From assembly GCF_026013365.1 (NCBI RefSeq), contig NZ_JAPDOE010000003.1:186001-250000 (forward strand): a stretch of 64,000 nucleotides of DNA, given 5' to 3'. Of this stretch, positions 16,963 through 25,976 are shown piece by piece. The position numbers and the translations under genes were made by a program. The first letter of the stretch is position 1, and the number at the start of each line of letters is the position of its first letter. The notes beneath the pieces were generated by a model, which saw only the letters and a list, made by a program, of their open reading frames with translations, did no database searches and was not told the DNA's origin. This DNA is from Paenibacillus sp. LS1. Lineage in GTDB: Bacteria; Bacillota; Bacilli; Paenibacillales; Paenibacillaceae.

Positions 16963-17008
16963 ATAAACATATTTAAATATCTAACACTAGATATTTAAAT
17001 ATGTTTAT
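16963..17008. promoter_or_regulatory. Perfect 21-bp inverted repeat between divergent bacteriocin and export genes
   Basis: The left arm (16963-16983, beginning ATAAACATATTTAAATAT) and the right arm (16988-17008, ending ATTTAAATATGTTTAT) are exact reverse complements around ACAC. It lies 42 bp upstream of precursor B and 76 bp upstream of the GRAM gene. It may be a regulator binding site serving both directions. Confidence 0.65.
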
Positions 17009-17023
17009 CTTCTTAGTTATAAT
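16995..17023 (+). promoter_or_regulatory. Probable promoter of the GRAM/export genes
   Basis: A TATAAT -10 box at 17018-17023. The -35 position (16995-17000, TTAAAT) falls inside the right arm of the inverted repeat and is poor, which suits an activator-dependent promoter. Confidence 0.4.
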
Positions 17024-17083
17024 TGGAGTGTTCTACTTAAAAACTTTATCTAAAAAATCCATGCACTAAGGGGGCTTACTATA

Positions 17084-17386
17084 ATGAGAGATATAGAATT
17101 GCATGCACCAGCTAATCTTTTTAGAGGTTTAGAAGCAGTCGGAGGAATGCTACTAATTACGAATGAAAAACTCCAATTTAATCCACATTCAGTAAATTTC
17201 CAAAGAAATCCATTAGAGATAAGAGTTGAAGATATAGCATATATAAAAAAACGTTTGACATGGTTTTTTATCCCTACTGGTATATTAATAAAATTGAAAT
17301 CTGGTAGAGAATATAAGCTTGTTATGTGGGACCGAGATAGAATAATCGGTAGAGTCAATGAAGCAATAAAGTTATCATCGTCGTAA
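17084..17386 (+). CDS. GRAM/PH-like domain protein in the bacteriocin island
   Basis: 100 aa, ATG with AAGGGGG upstream. The whole protein is one GRAM-type domain: ANLFRGLEAVGGMLLITNE, KLQFNPHSVNFQRNP, EDIAYIKKRLTWFF, and a final ESGREYKLVMW-like strand with DRDRIIGRVNEAI helix. GRAM/PH domains bind membranes or lipids. In this spot, between the structural genes and the exporter, it could be an accessory immunity or export factor. It lacks a signal or membrane segment. Confidence 0.7.
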   Translation: MRDIELHAPANLFRGLEAVGGMLLITNEKLQFNPHSVNFQRNPLEIRVEDIAYIKKRLTWFFIPTGILIKLKSGREYKLVMWDRDRIIGRVNEAIKLSSS

Positions 17387-17463
17387 ATCTGACCCTATAG
17401 TTTAGTATTTCAGTAATATACATTTATTAAAAACACGATTTACATATGACTCTGGAGGTCAGC

Positions 17464-19698
17464 ATGTTTCTACTCAAAAGATACACAAATCAAAAACAAT
17501 ATGACCAAAAAGATTGTGGTGCAGCATGCTTAGCAACGATATCCCGTCATCATGGTCTGAAAATACCACTCACTCGTATACGTGAAATTGCGGGCACTGA
17601 CAAACAGGGAACCAATGCACTAGGTATCATAAAAGCAGCAGAACAAATGGGCTTCTCAGCAAAAGGAGTCAAAGGAAACCCAGAAGCTTTCTTCAGTGAC
17701 TTCCCACTCCCTTGTATCGCTCATGTAGTTATCGATCAGAAGCTTCTCCATTATGTAGTTATACATAAAATCACAAAGAAAAAAGTAGTTATAGCTGACC
17801 CAGCAAAAGGAATTGTGAAGTATAGTCCTGAAGAGTTTTTTAAAATTTGGACTGGCATCCTTATTTTTATGGTTCCAACCGCACAATTTCAGAAGAAAGA
17901 TGAAACACAAGGTGCTTTATCACGGTTCTTCACCCTATTACTCCCACAGAAACGCATGTTGCTTGGGATCTTTTTTGCGTCATTAATATATACGGCTCTA
18001 GGAATACTGGGTGCATTTTACTTCAAGTTCTTACTTGATTCTATTGTCCCTTATAGGTTAGAGCAGACCTTGCAATGGATTTCAATTGGTGTCATTGTTC
18101 TAACATTATTGCAGACATTATTAAATGCTTTTAGAAGTCACTTACTATTGTATTTAAGTCAGAAGCTCGATATCTCTTTAATTCTTGGATATTACTACCA
18201 TGTTTTGAGATTACCTCTCTCCTTTTTCGAGACCCGTAAAACAGGCGAGATCATCTCACGACTTCTGGACGCATCCAAGGTTAGAGACGCAATATCCAGT
18301 GCTGCTCTAACCATTATGATCGATTCTCTGATGGTTGTTGCAGGAGGAATCATCTTATATACTCAGAACTCCTTCCTTTTTGGTATAACGGCAATTATGG
18401 TACCACTATATGCGCTAATTGTTTGGGGATTTCATCGTACATTTGAACGGCAAAACCGTGAACAGATGGAACAGAATGCAGAGCTTACTTCGTATATTGT
18501 AGAATCAGTCAACGGCATTGAGACTCTTAAAGCTTATCAGGCTGAAAGAGAAGCCAATCTGGAAACTGAAAAGAAATTTATTAAATTACTACGTACTCTT
18601 TTCAGGTTTGGGTACTCCAACAATCTTCAGGCTACTTTAAAAGGAACTCTTCAAGGCGTCGGCGGAATTGTTATCCTTTGGATTGGAGCTAACGAAGTCT
18701 TAAAGGGACAATTAACGATGGGACAACTGATTACGTTCAATGCTTTACTTGCATACTTTATAAATCCTATTTTAAACCTGATCAACCTACAATCTTCACT
18801 ACAGACGGCTGTTGTTGCCGCAGACCGGTTAACTGAAATTATGGATTTGGAACCTGAAAAAAAAGAGTCAGATGAAAACAATATTAAACCATCATCACTG
18901 AAGGGATCCATTGACTTCCAAGATGTGCATTTCCGTTATGGAACAAGACAATCCATCCTGAATGGTGTATCTCTACATGTTGACAGAGGAGAAAAAGTTG
19001 CGCTTGTAGGGGAGAGCGGTTCTGGTAAGACGACCCTAGTTAAACTATTACTTCGTTTCTATGAGGCGGAAAAGGGAGAACTGTTGATTTCTGAAAATAA
19101 TATAAAAGACATATCTATCGATTCGCTTCGACAGAAAATAAGTTATATCCCACAACAAACGTTTTTCTTCAGCGGTACGATTAGAGATAACCTTGCTATG
19201 GGAGCTACATCTGAGATTCAAATGGATGAAATCATTGAGGCAACTAAGCAAGCAAGTGCTCATGATTTTATTAATCAATTGCCTATGCGTTATCAGACAA
19301 ATCTTGAGGAGAACGCATCCAACCTGTCAGGAGGCCAGCGTCAACGACTGGCTTTAGCGCGTGCGTTAATTACCAAACCTGACATTCTGATTCTGGATGA
19401 GGCAACCAGTAATCTGGACACCACCACGGAAAAAGCCGTATCGGATACGATACATAGCCTAGATGATATGACGATGATCATTATTGCTCACCGCTTAAGT
19501 ACGGTTATGCGTTGTGATCGTATCTTTGTAATGGACAAAGGTACAGTAGTAGAAGCTGGAACACATGATCAATTGTTACAACAGCGAGGGAGATATTATG
19601 AGCTTTGGAAAGATCAGTTACCCGGAATAGATACGGAAACTAGACAAGAAGAGAGTAGTACTCTGCCTAAGTTGGAACACACGGGGGCGATGGTATGA
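17464..19698 (+). CDS. Peptidase-containing ABC exporter (PCAT) for the bacteriocins
   Basis: 744 aa from ATG 17464 (GGAGGT 5 nt upstream). Domains: C39 peptidase at 1-125 with oxyanion Gln12, catalytic Cys18 (QKDCGAAC), His96 and Asp112; a six-helix exporter domain at ~155-430; an ATPase with Walker A GESGSGKTT (about 516), signature LSGGQRQR (about 621), Walker B ILILDEA and H-loop IIAHRLS. It cuts double-glycine leaders in the cytoplasm and pumps the mature peptide out. It fits the two GG precursors encoded divergently. The stop overlaps the HlyD start by 4 bp. Confidence 0.95.
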   Translation: MFLLKRYTNQKQYDQKDCGAACLATISRHHGLKIPLTRIREIAGTDKQGTNALGIIKAAEQMGFSAKGVKGNPEAFFSDFPLPCIAHVVIDQKLLHYVVIHKITKKKVVIADPAKGIVKYSPEEFFKIWTGILIFMVPTAQFQKKDETQGALSRFFTLLLPQKRMLLGIFFASLIYTALGILGAFYFKFLLDSIVPYRLEQTLQWISIGVIVLTLLQTLLNAFRSHLLLYLSQKLDISLILGYYYHVLRLPLSFFETRKTGEIISRLLDASKVRDAISSAALTIMIDSLMVVAGGIILYTQNSFLFGITAIMVPLYALIVWGFHRTFERQNREQMEQNAELTSYIVESVNGIETLKAYQAEREANLETEKKFIKLLRTLFRFGYSNNLQATLKGTLQGVGGIVILWIGANEVLKGQLTMGQLITFNALLAYFINPILNLINLQSSLQTAVVAADRLTEIMDLEPEKKESDENNIKPSSLKGSIDFQDVHFRYGTRQSILNGVSLHVDRGEKVALVGESGSGKTTLVKLLLRFYEAEKGELLISENNIKDISIDSLRQKISYIPQQTFFFSGTIRDNLAMGATSEIQMDEIIEATKQASAHDFINQLPMRYQTNLEENASNLSGGQRQRLALARALITKPDILILDEATSNLDTTTEKAVSDTIHSLDDMTMIIIAHRLSTVMRCDRIFVMDKGTVVEAGTHDQLLQQRGRYYELWKDQLPGIDTETRQEESSTLPKLEHTGAMV

Positions 19699-21074
19699 GT
19701 CTTAAACTTCTGAATCCTGAAGAGTTGATAGATAGCAGAGAAATGCTAGAAAAGAAATCACCTGCATTTATTAGCTGGTTTCTTATATTACTTACGTTAA
19801 TATTAGTCATTGCTTTTATCTGGAGCTGGAAAGCTCAGATTGATGTAGTTGTTAAAGCTCCCGGAGTAGTGAAACCTAATGAGAAGATATCCAAAATTGT
19901 TAATAAGGCTACAGGAAGTGTTTCAAAAATATATGTACAACAGGGACAACGAGTTCAGGCTGGTGATAAGCTATTTTCTATTCAGACAGGAACTCTTAAA
20001 AGCGATAAAACTCGTTTGCAAAATGATTACAAAGAAGCAGAGCAAAGGTTGGCTGGACTTGAACAACTCTCTACAGCACTTTCTTCAGGTAATGGGACGA
20101 TAAATTCGAATAATACAGCAAGCGCTCTGCTGGGCAATGATAATCCAGTACAAAACAAGTTAGAATTGGATATTTCCAAAACGATTGCTGATCAGGTTGA
20201 AACGGATAAAACCATTGCAAATAAACGTCTCCTGCTCAAAAGTCTTAATTACGGAAGAAATTATTTAACCTCTGGTTCCGTGGAATATGAACGATATGAG
20301 AACTATAGCCTAAAGGTATCTCAGAATACATTGGCTGAAACACAAATTCAGGAAGAGTACAAACGAGCGATCTTTAACAGTGATGAACTCACCACTACTG
20401 CGGCTATAGAAAAACTAAAAACGAACAAGCTACAAATGGAAACTAATCAAAGTGAATTTCGATACACAATACAGTCCGAGTTAGAAGTTGCACTGAAACA
20501 AAAACAAACGCTGAAAAAACAAGAATCTGACTTGTACGTTCAGTTGCAGGATAGCATTGATGAGTTGCGAAAACGGAAAAAGGAACTCCATAGCCAAATT
20601 AATACAATTCGTTCCAATCTGGATAATTATACGACCACAGCACCTACCTCAGGAGTTATCAATACCATAAATGAAGTAGGTGAAGGACAGCTTATTCAGG
20701 AAGGATTGCAAGTCATGGATGTCGTTCCCGTAAATAATACGATCTATTCCATTCAAATTGCTATGAATCACCAAGATATTGGAAGAATACATGAAGGAGA
20801 TCCTGTGCGTTTTCATTTTGCCGCCTTCCCCTTAGAGGAGTACGGTTCTGTCCTTGGCAAAATAGAATCCATTAGTAGCGATGCTTTAGTAAACCCTCAA
20901 GATGGTTCCACTTATTACGTGGTGGAGGCCTCTCTTGAATCAATCCAACTAAAAGATGCCCTTGGTCAGCAGGAACAGATCAAATCAGGTATGCAAACGG
21001 AAGCTCATATTATAACGGAGCAGAAGTCAGCACTACAATGGCTCTTAGAGAAAATGGATTTTTGGACTAAATAA
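19695..21074 (+). CDS. HlyD-family bacteriocin secretion accessory protein
   Basis: 459 aa, one N-terminal membrane helix (FISWFLILLTLILVIAFIW, about 24-42), then a barrel-sandwich half (VVVKAPGVVKPNEKISKIVN; VQQGQRVQAGDKLF), a long coiled-coil hairpin (about 95-310) and the second barrel half (TTAPTSGVINTINEVGEGQL). A membrane-fusion-like partner of LcnD/MesE type that works with the PCAT exporter. Coupled to it by an ATGA overlap. A terminator follows. Confidence 0.92.
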   Translation: MSLKLLNPEELIDSREMLEKKSPAFISWFLILLTLILVIAFIWSWKAQIDVVVKAPGVVKPNEKISKIVNKATGSVSKIYVQQGQRVQAGDKLFSIQTGTLKSDKTRLQNDYKEAEQRLAGLEQLSTALSSGNGTINSNNTASALLGNDNPVQNKLELDISKTIADQVETDKTIANKRLLLKSLNYGRNYLTSGSVEYERYENYSLKVSQNTLAETQIQEEYKRAIFNSDELTTTAAIEKLKTNKLQMETNQSEFRYTIQSELEVALKQKQTLKKQESDLYVQLQDSIDELRKRKKELHSQINTIRSNLDNYTTTAPTSGVINTINEVGEGQLIQEGLQVMDVVPVNNTIYSIQIAMNHQDIGRIHEGDPVRFHFAAFPLEEYGSVLGKIESISSDALVNPQDGSTYYVVEASLESIQLKDALGQQEQIKSGMQTEAHIITEQKSALQWLLEKMDFWTK

Positions 21075-21110
21075 CTTAATAAAAGGGCCGCCCTTCTGAG
21101 CGACTCATCA

Positions 21111-21141
21111 GGACTATCGAGAATATCTCGATAGTCTTATT
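21111..21141. terminator. Terminator of the bacteriocin export operon
   Basis: GACTATCGAGA and TCTCGATAGTC form a perfect 11-bp stem with a 3-nt loop, then TTATTT. Confidence 0.8.
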
Positions 21142-21169
21142 TACTTATTCAACTAATATCTGTATTTAA

Positions 21170-22255
21170 CTATCCTTCTACAGGATAACTTACCGTAAAC
21201 TCAGCACCCTCGATCCATTCGCCCGTAACAAAGTCCCGCCCCTTCACAACCACTCGATCCTTATAAATCTCCACATGAAGCCCTTCACTGCCCTCCAGAT
21301 GTTCATCCTGATCCGTCCAGAGATAACCTACAGACGACGCATTGAACATCGTTGGCATGTGGCCTGCACCATCGAACATTGTATGCTGTGCCTCCAATTG
21401 CCAATGGGTATGGCCCGAGAAGAGGATCGCTTGCGGGTATTTGGACAGAACGGCCTTGAGTTCCGCATCCTGATTCACACCATACCATCCCTGTTCCTTC
21501 AGCGATCCTGCTACCCTATCCATAAGCGGCTGGTGCAAGAACAGGAAGATGGGATGATCTAGTGTGGCACGCTCAGACAATTTCGACTCTAGCCACTCCA
21601 ATTGTTCGGCCGACATATCGCAATCCTTCGGATGAGGTTGCTCGGTGCCCAGGAATATATAATGATACCCATCGATCCAATGATCGTGGTAAGAGCCCCT
21701 CATGCCGGTTGTCCCTTCAAAATCACTTAATCGACGCTGCCATAACCCGGCGACTGTAATTGATGCAGCTTCGTCTGAGATATCTTGGCCTTCCTGCTCC
21801 AAAGGTGCAGCAGACAACGTATAGGTTCCGCCGGATAGCTGCTCAATCAGTGCTGCTGATTCAGCAGCGGTTTGTTTTTTGACCAGCTCCATATCTGTTT
21901 CCTGCTCCAACAACTCGGCTACTTCATGCTCTTTCATCTCAAGCAAAACGATCGGAGGATCTTGCCATACTACAGCTCCAATATCATGATTACCTACCGT
22001 GTACCGGATGTCCGGCAAGCTCTCCGCGTGTTGCTTCCATATGCGTTGCAACTCACGATATTCGCTCGGCAGCCCCCGATCCGTCACATCGCCCACATGC
22101 ATGATTCCGCTACTGCCCTCACTGAACGTAGCTATGTCGGCTAACGCTTGCTCCAGATGTCGGTTATGGATGTGGTCTGCCTCGTCCCGTACATGTGTAT
22201 CTGTAATGACTTGGAAGGTAGCAAGAGGTTGCTCAGAGATATGTTTATTTTCCAT
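21170..22255 (-). CDS. Metallophosphoesterase
   Basis: 361 aa from ATG 22255. Calcineurin-like phosphoesterase motifs are all present: ITDTHV (D-x-H), HVGDVTDRG (G-D), YTVGNHDIG (G-N-H-D), FLFLHQPL (H) and LFSGHTHWQ (G-H-T-H). A bimetal phosphodiesterase or phosphatase of unknown substrate, no signal peptide. Third gene of a minus-strand operon: its ATG overlaps the SMR stop as TGATG. Confidence 0.92.
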   Translation of the reverse strand: MENKHISEQPLATFQVITDTHVRDEADHIHNRHLEQALADIATFSEGSSGIMHVGDVTDRGLPSEYRELQRIWKQHAESLPDIRYTVGNHDIGAVVWQDPPIVLLEMKEHEVAELLEQETDMELVKKQTAAESAALIEQLSGGTYTLSAAPLEQEGQDISDEAASITVAGLWQRRLSDFEGTTGMRGSYHDHWIDGYHYIFLGTEQPHPKDCDMSAEQLEWLESKLSERATLDHPIFLFLHQPLMDRVAGSLKEQGWYGVNQDAELKAVLSKYPQAILFSGHTHWQLEAQHTMFDGAGHMPTMFNASSVGYLWTDQDEHLEGSEGLHVEIYKDRVVVKGRDFVTGEWIEGAEFTVSYPVEG

Positions 22256-22593
22256 CAAGAATCACTCCATTTCAGTCCAATAATGCCAATCAGAATAAAA
22301 CCAATCCATACCATCGACGTGAGCCGCAGACGTTCACCGAAATAGTAATGCCCTACGACGCCAATGAGCGTAATGCCCACCCCAGACCAGATCGCATAGG
22401 CTACAGCCAGCGGCATATACTTCACTGCAAAATTCAGAAACGTAAAACTTGCGCCATAACATACAAACATCATAATCGAAGGCCATAACCGTGAGAATCC
22501 ATCCGATACTTTTAGCAAAATAGTAGCACTCAGCTCCAGCCCGATGGCCAGAGCCAACAGAACCCAGCCCAAGTAAGCGTGACTGTTCGTCAT
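22255..22593 (-). CDS. SMR-family small multidrug transporter
   Basis: 112 aa with four membrane helices and the essential Glu in helix 1 (ALAIGLELSATILLK). Helix 3-4 sequence VAYAIWSGVGITLIG is the SMR signature. Such proteins exchange cationic drugs, guanidinium or polyamines for protons as dimers. Overlaps both neighbours by a few bases, so it is translated from the same mRNA as the HAD and phosphoesterase genes. Confidence 0.93.
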   Translation of the reverse strand: MTNSHAYLGWVLLALAIGLELSATILLKVSDGFSRLWPSIMMFVCYGASFTFLNFAVKYMPLAVAYAIWSGVGITLIGVVGHYYFGERLRLTSMVWIGFILIGIIGLKWSDS

Positions 22594-23360
22594 CGGCCAA
22601 GCCCACCATTCAGCAATTCATGGAACGATTGAATCGTTCTATCCGCCAAGCGGATTTTTCCCGGTTCTCCAATCCCAATCCTGTACCCCGCACCAGCAGT
22701 TCGTGCCATCTCCATATCTCCGTCCGTATCTCCAATAACCACCGTATGCTTTACAGATACACCTAACCGTTCACAAGCAAGTATAAGCATATCGGGAAAA
22801 GGTTTCCCCCGCTCCACCAGATCTGTACCAATCACCACGTCAAAGAAGGAATCCAGCCCCATCCACTGCAAGTGCTTGACTGCACTAGGTGTATCATCTG
22901 CCGTCACGACACCCATAACCACGTCTTCGGTACGGCACTGTTCAAGGAATTCTTGAACTCCCGGTAACGGATGTGCCGGACGATGCTGCTCCATCTCTTC
23001 CTCCGCTCGCGCCAAACACTCCCGGACGATAATCTTAGCTTCCGCCCAGCTGAGACCCGCACGATATCCATGCCACGTCAGCACGGCATACACTTCATCC
23101 ATGGTTCCCATCGCAAGTGGGCCCCGCACATCATACCCATTCATTCGACCCTGGTCATCGTGGAAAGTTCCCCAGATCTGCGGAAGTTCATCTGTGTTAA
23201 TACGAAGTCCCCGGGTCGCCAACTGGTCTCTGAAGTCGTTCAACACACAATCGGTCCAGAACCCCCACATGCCCGTAAAATCAAGTAATGTTCCATCCTT
23301 ATCGAACAAAACAGCTTCAATCGGATTCGGTAATCCGTCCATATACGTCTCATCTTGCAT
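22590..23360 (-). CDS. HAD-superfamily hydrolase (phosphoglycolate phosphatase-like)
   Basis: 256 aa. HAD motif I is VLFDKDGTLLDF, motif II is MGVVTADDTPS, motif III Lys is in ERGKPFPDM and motif IV is VIGDTDGDMEMAR. The cap insertion between I and II (about 100 aa) is of the C1 type. A cytoplasmic phosphatase of unknown substrate. First gene of the operon with the SMR transporter and metallophosphoesterase; AAGGAG precedes its ATG. Confidence 0.9.
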   Translation of the reverse strand: MQDETYMDGLPNPIEAVLFDKDGTLLDFTGMWGFWTDCVLNDFRDQLATRGLRINTDELPQIWGTFHDDQGRMNGYDVRGPLAMGTMDEVYAVLTWHGYRAGLSWAEAKIIVRECLARAEEEMEQHRPAHPLPGVQEFLEQCRTEDVVMGVVTADDTPSAVKHLQWMGLDSFFDVVIGTDLVERGKPFPDMLILACERLGVSVKHTVVIGDTDGDMEMARTAGAGYRIGIGEPGKIRLADRTIQSFHELLNGGLGR

Positions 23361-23396
23361 TGGTTAAACTCCTTGTCTGCGATCTTGTATAAACGG

Positions 23397-23429
23397 AAAG
23401 GACGGTACAGCATGTACCGCCCCTTTCGC
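23397..23429. terminator. Hairpin terminator
   Basis: AAAGGACGGTAC and GTACCGCCCCTTT pair with one mismatch around AGCAT, between the sugar-binding protein gene and the HAD operon. Confidence 0.6.
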
Positions 23430-23455
23430 TTGATTCACTTGCCTGTATACGTTTC

Positions 23456-24829
23456 TTATTTCGTTATACGATCCAGTTCTTTCTGCGCTTTCTCCTTCGC
23501 TTCCTTCAGCGCCTGTTCAGCAGGCATATTATTGATTTGTACTTTATCAGCTGCATCTTTCAATGCATCGTTGATTTTGCCACCTGTTGGATCCTGGAAT
23601 GGAGCCGAAGCGTGAGCTGCTTGTTGCAGTGGTACAGTGATCTGTGGATTTTCCTCACTGAATTTCATGAACTCTGGATCTTGTTGAGCCGATTGACGTA
23701 CTGCAATATATCCAGTGTTCATGGACCATGAAGCTGTGTTGGACGTCTCAGAGAAATACGTAAACCATTTATAAGCAGCTTGTTGTTGCTCTGGACTCGC
23801 TGCTGCCGGAATACCTGCCAAAATGGCATTTGCTACCGGTTTACCTTCACCAATGCCTTCCCAACCTGGTTGTTGCATCGCAGCGACTACGCTAAAGTCC
23901 AAGTCACCTTGGTCACCACTAGATCCGGTGTAACCTGCTGCTTTGTTTTTCATCACATTATCAATCGTTTTGTACCAATATTCCCAACCTTGACCACCAT
24001 ACTCGATGCCCATGATTTTGTCTTCGTTAATCCATTTACGGAACAGGTCCCATGTCTCGATCCACTCTGGGGAGTCAATCATGACGGTTTTGCCATCGTC
24101 GCTAAGAATCTGACCACCCTTACCCAATACGGCATCAATCATGTTGTCTTTACCCCACATCGGTTGCCAGCCAGAGAAGGTTGTCTTGCCATTCTCTTGT
24201 TTACTCATCTTCGCTGCTGCTTCAGCCAACGCTTCCCATGTTGTCAGACTCGCTGGATCGATTCCGTTCTCTTTTAACGTATCCATGCGGTAATACATGA
24301 TTTGGGTCGTTCCATACATAGGTAGGAAGTATTGCTTACCATCCACTTCCCCTTGGTTCAGGAACGTTTGAATGAAATCGTCTTTCTTAAAATTCGGGTC
24401 TGCCGCGATCATCTCATCCATCGGTGCATAGTATCCTTTGCGCGCCCAGTCTATGTTAGCACTCAGTACAGCGGCCGGAACCTTCTTGGAAGCAATCGCT
24501 GCTTGCAGCTTCTGTTCCGTCTCCGTGTAATCTGCTTGTACAATTCCCTTCACAACGACTTCGTTCTGGGAGGCATTGAACGCATCAATCGTTTTTTTCA
24601 TGTTATCGCCCAGATTACCACCCAGACCATACCAGAATTCAATCTCCACCGGATCTTTCGCCTGAGCTTCGGTTCCACTGGCAGCAGCCGTCGTGCTTGA
24701 TTCTGCAGGTGCTTGTGTTCCACAAGCCGTCAGTAGCGCAAAGCTGGTCGCGAGTACCAGCGACATGCCACCCTTCCAGTTCAACCTCAATCTCTTTTTC
24801 CATGTCATGCTTGCCTGACTCCAATTCAT
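23456..24829 (-). CDS. Extracellular sugar-binding lipoprotein of an ABC importer
   Basis: 457 aa from ATG 24829 (GGGAGGA 7 nt upstream). Signal with lipobox FALLTACG, then a Thr/Ala/Ser-rich tether and a type 1 carbohydrate-binding fold (VEIEFWYGLGGNLGD at the start of the mature domain; YFLPMYGTTQIMYYR in the first lobe). The start of the fold and the pattern 'WEALAEAAAKM' are typical of glycerol-3-phosphate or oligosaccharide binders (UgpB-like). Downstream of two permease genes. No ATPase gene is nearby, as usual when a shared MsmX-type ATPase is used. Confidence 0.92.
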   Translation of the reverse strand: MNWSQASMTWKKRLRLNWKGGMSLVLATSFALLTACGTQAPAESSTTAAASGTEAQAKDPVEIEFWYGLGGNLGDNMKKTIDAFNASQNEVVVKGIVQADYTETEQKLQAAIASKKVPAAVLSANIDWARKGYYAPMDEMIAADPNFKKDDFIQTFLNQGEVDGKQYFLPMYGTTQIMYYRMDTLKENGIDPASLTTWEALAEAAAKMSKQENGKTTFSGWQPMWGKDNMIDAVLGKGGQILSDDGKTVMIDSPEWIETWDLFRKWINEDKIMGIEYGGQGWEYWYKTIDNVMKNKAAGYTGSSGDQGDLDFSVVAAMQQPGWEGIGEGKPVANAILAGIPAAASPEQQQAAYKWFTYFSETSNTASWSMNTGYIAVRQSAQQDPEFMKFSEENPQITVPLQQAAHASAPFQDPTGGKINDALKDAADKVQINNMPAEQALKEAKEKAQKELDRITK

Positions 24830-24930
24830 TGTCGTTCCTCCCGTTTTAGGTGAAATGTTAGTTTGCATAAATTGAACTAAGAAATATTTACACTAGCCAC
24901 TCCAATGACAGAACAACCTTCCGATCGCTG

Positions 24931-24982
24931 TTATCCCCAGATTTTTTTGATTCCTTTTTATAAAGGTGAAATCCGGGGATAA
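24931..24982 (-). promoter_or_regulatory. Hairpin in the 241-bp gap before the sugar-binding gene
   Basis: TTATCCCCAGAT and ATCCGGGGATAA pair with one mismatch; the loop holds a second short stem (CCTTTTTATAAAGG). It is probably a partial terminator or a processing/stability element that sets a different level for the binding protein than for the permeases. Confidence 0.45.
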
Positions 24983-25070
24983 AGGCGAGCGCTTCGCTTC
25001 TTCAGATTATTTCTGTCCTCTCCGTTTTGTGTAAATGTTTATTTCAATTTATATAGTAGGGTAGTTAATA

Positions 25071-25976
25071 TCAGTTCTTGTTCACACCAGCCGTGATATT
25101 CACGCTCTGCATGATGGTCTTCTGGGTGAACAGGAAGAGAATAAGTAGTGGTGCGATAGTGAAGGCACTCGCAGCCATAATCTGTGGCCAAGCCAGTCCA
25201 TATGCCCCACCTTCTACAAAGAAGCTGCGCAGACCAGCCGATACCAGCTGCAGATCAGGGTCTTTGGTGATGAGCATAGGCCAGAAATAATTGTTGTACT
25301 GTTCAATAAATGTAATCAGAACCATCACGGCGAAGCTCGAGCGAACAAGCGGCGTGATAATTGTCCAGAGAATCCGGAAGTGAGATGCACCGTCCAGCTG
25401 TCCGGCTTCCACTAATTCATGAGATACCTGCATGAACGCCTGCCGGATCAGGAAGATTGAGAACACGCTGACACAGTTGGATACAATTAAGCCTGTGTAG
25501 GAATCCAACAGGTTAAGTTCGCTAAGCACCAGGTAACTAGGCAGATACACGGCTGTACTCGGTATCATATAACCCACCAGAATCAGGGATGTCAGTACAC
25601 CTTTGAGACGGAATTTCATATGTGTCAGGGCGTACGCCATCATACTGGAGTTGACGATCTGAAATAGACAGATGGCTAATGCTACCCCGGTACTGTTCAG
25701 GATGTAACGGGCAAATGGTGCCGCATTCCAGGCGTCTACATAGTTGCTCCACAGGAATGTCTCCGGCCAGAAGGTCGGCGGGAACTGCCAGATCTCATCA
25801 TTGGTTTTGAATCCGCTAATGACCATCCAATAGAAGGGAAAGGCTGTACCCAGCGCGATAACGGCTAACAGGAGGTAGCGGATCATTTTACTTATTTTAA
25901 AATTGGTATGTGACACGTTCTGCAACTCCTTGCGCTTCATCCGTTTAGACTTTTTGTTGGGCAATGTCATTGTCAT
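25071..25976 (-). CDS. ABC sugar permease, MalG-type
   Basis: 301 aa with about six membrane helices. The EAA loop that contacts the ATPase is EAGQLDGASHFRILWTIITPL (positions ~192-212, shown here as its key run). The N terminus is basic. It shares one base with the upstream permease stop (25976). Partner of the MalF-type permease and the binding lipoprotein. Confidence 0.93.
   Translation of the reverse strand: MTMTLPNKKSKRMKRKELQNVSHTNFKISKMIRYLLLAVIALGTAFPFYWMVISGFKTNDEIWQFPPTFWPETFLWSNYVDAWNAAPFARYILNSTGVALAICLFQIVNSSMMAYALTHMKFRLKGVLTSLILVGYMIPSTAVYLPSYLVLSELNLLDSYTGLIVSNCVSVFSIFLIRQAFMQVSHELVEAGQLDGASHFRILWTIITPLVRSSFAVMVLITFIEQYNNYFWPMLITKDPDLQLVSAGLRSFFVEGGAYGLAWPQIMAASAFTIAPLLILFLFTQKTIMQSVNITAGVNKN

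Noticed and set aside
15000..21160. Prophage or integrative element ends around the bacteriocin island
   Set aside because: No integrase, no direct repeats and no tRNA at the borders could be seen; AT-richness alone supports transfer but not a defined element.
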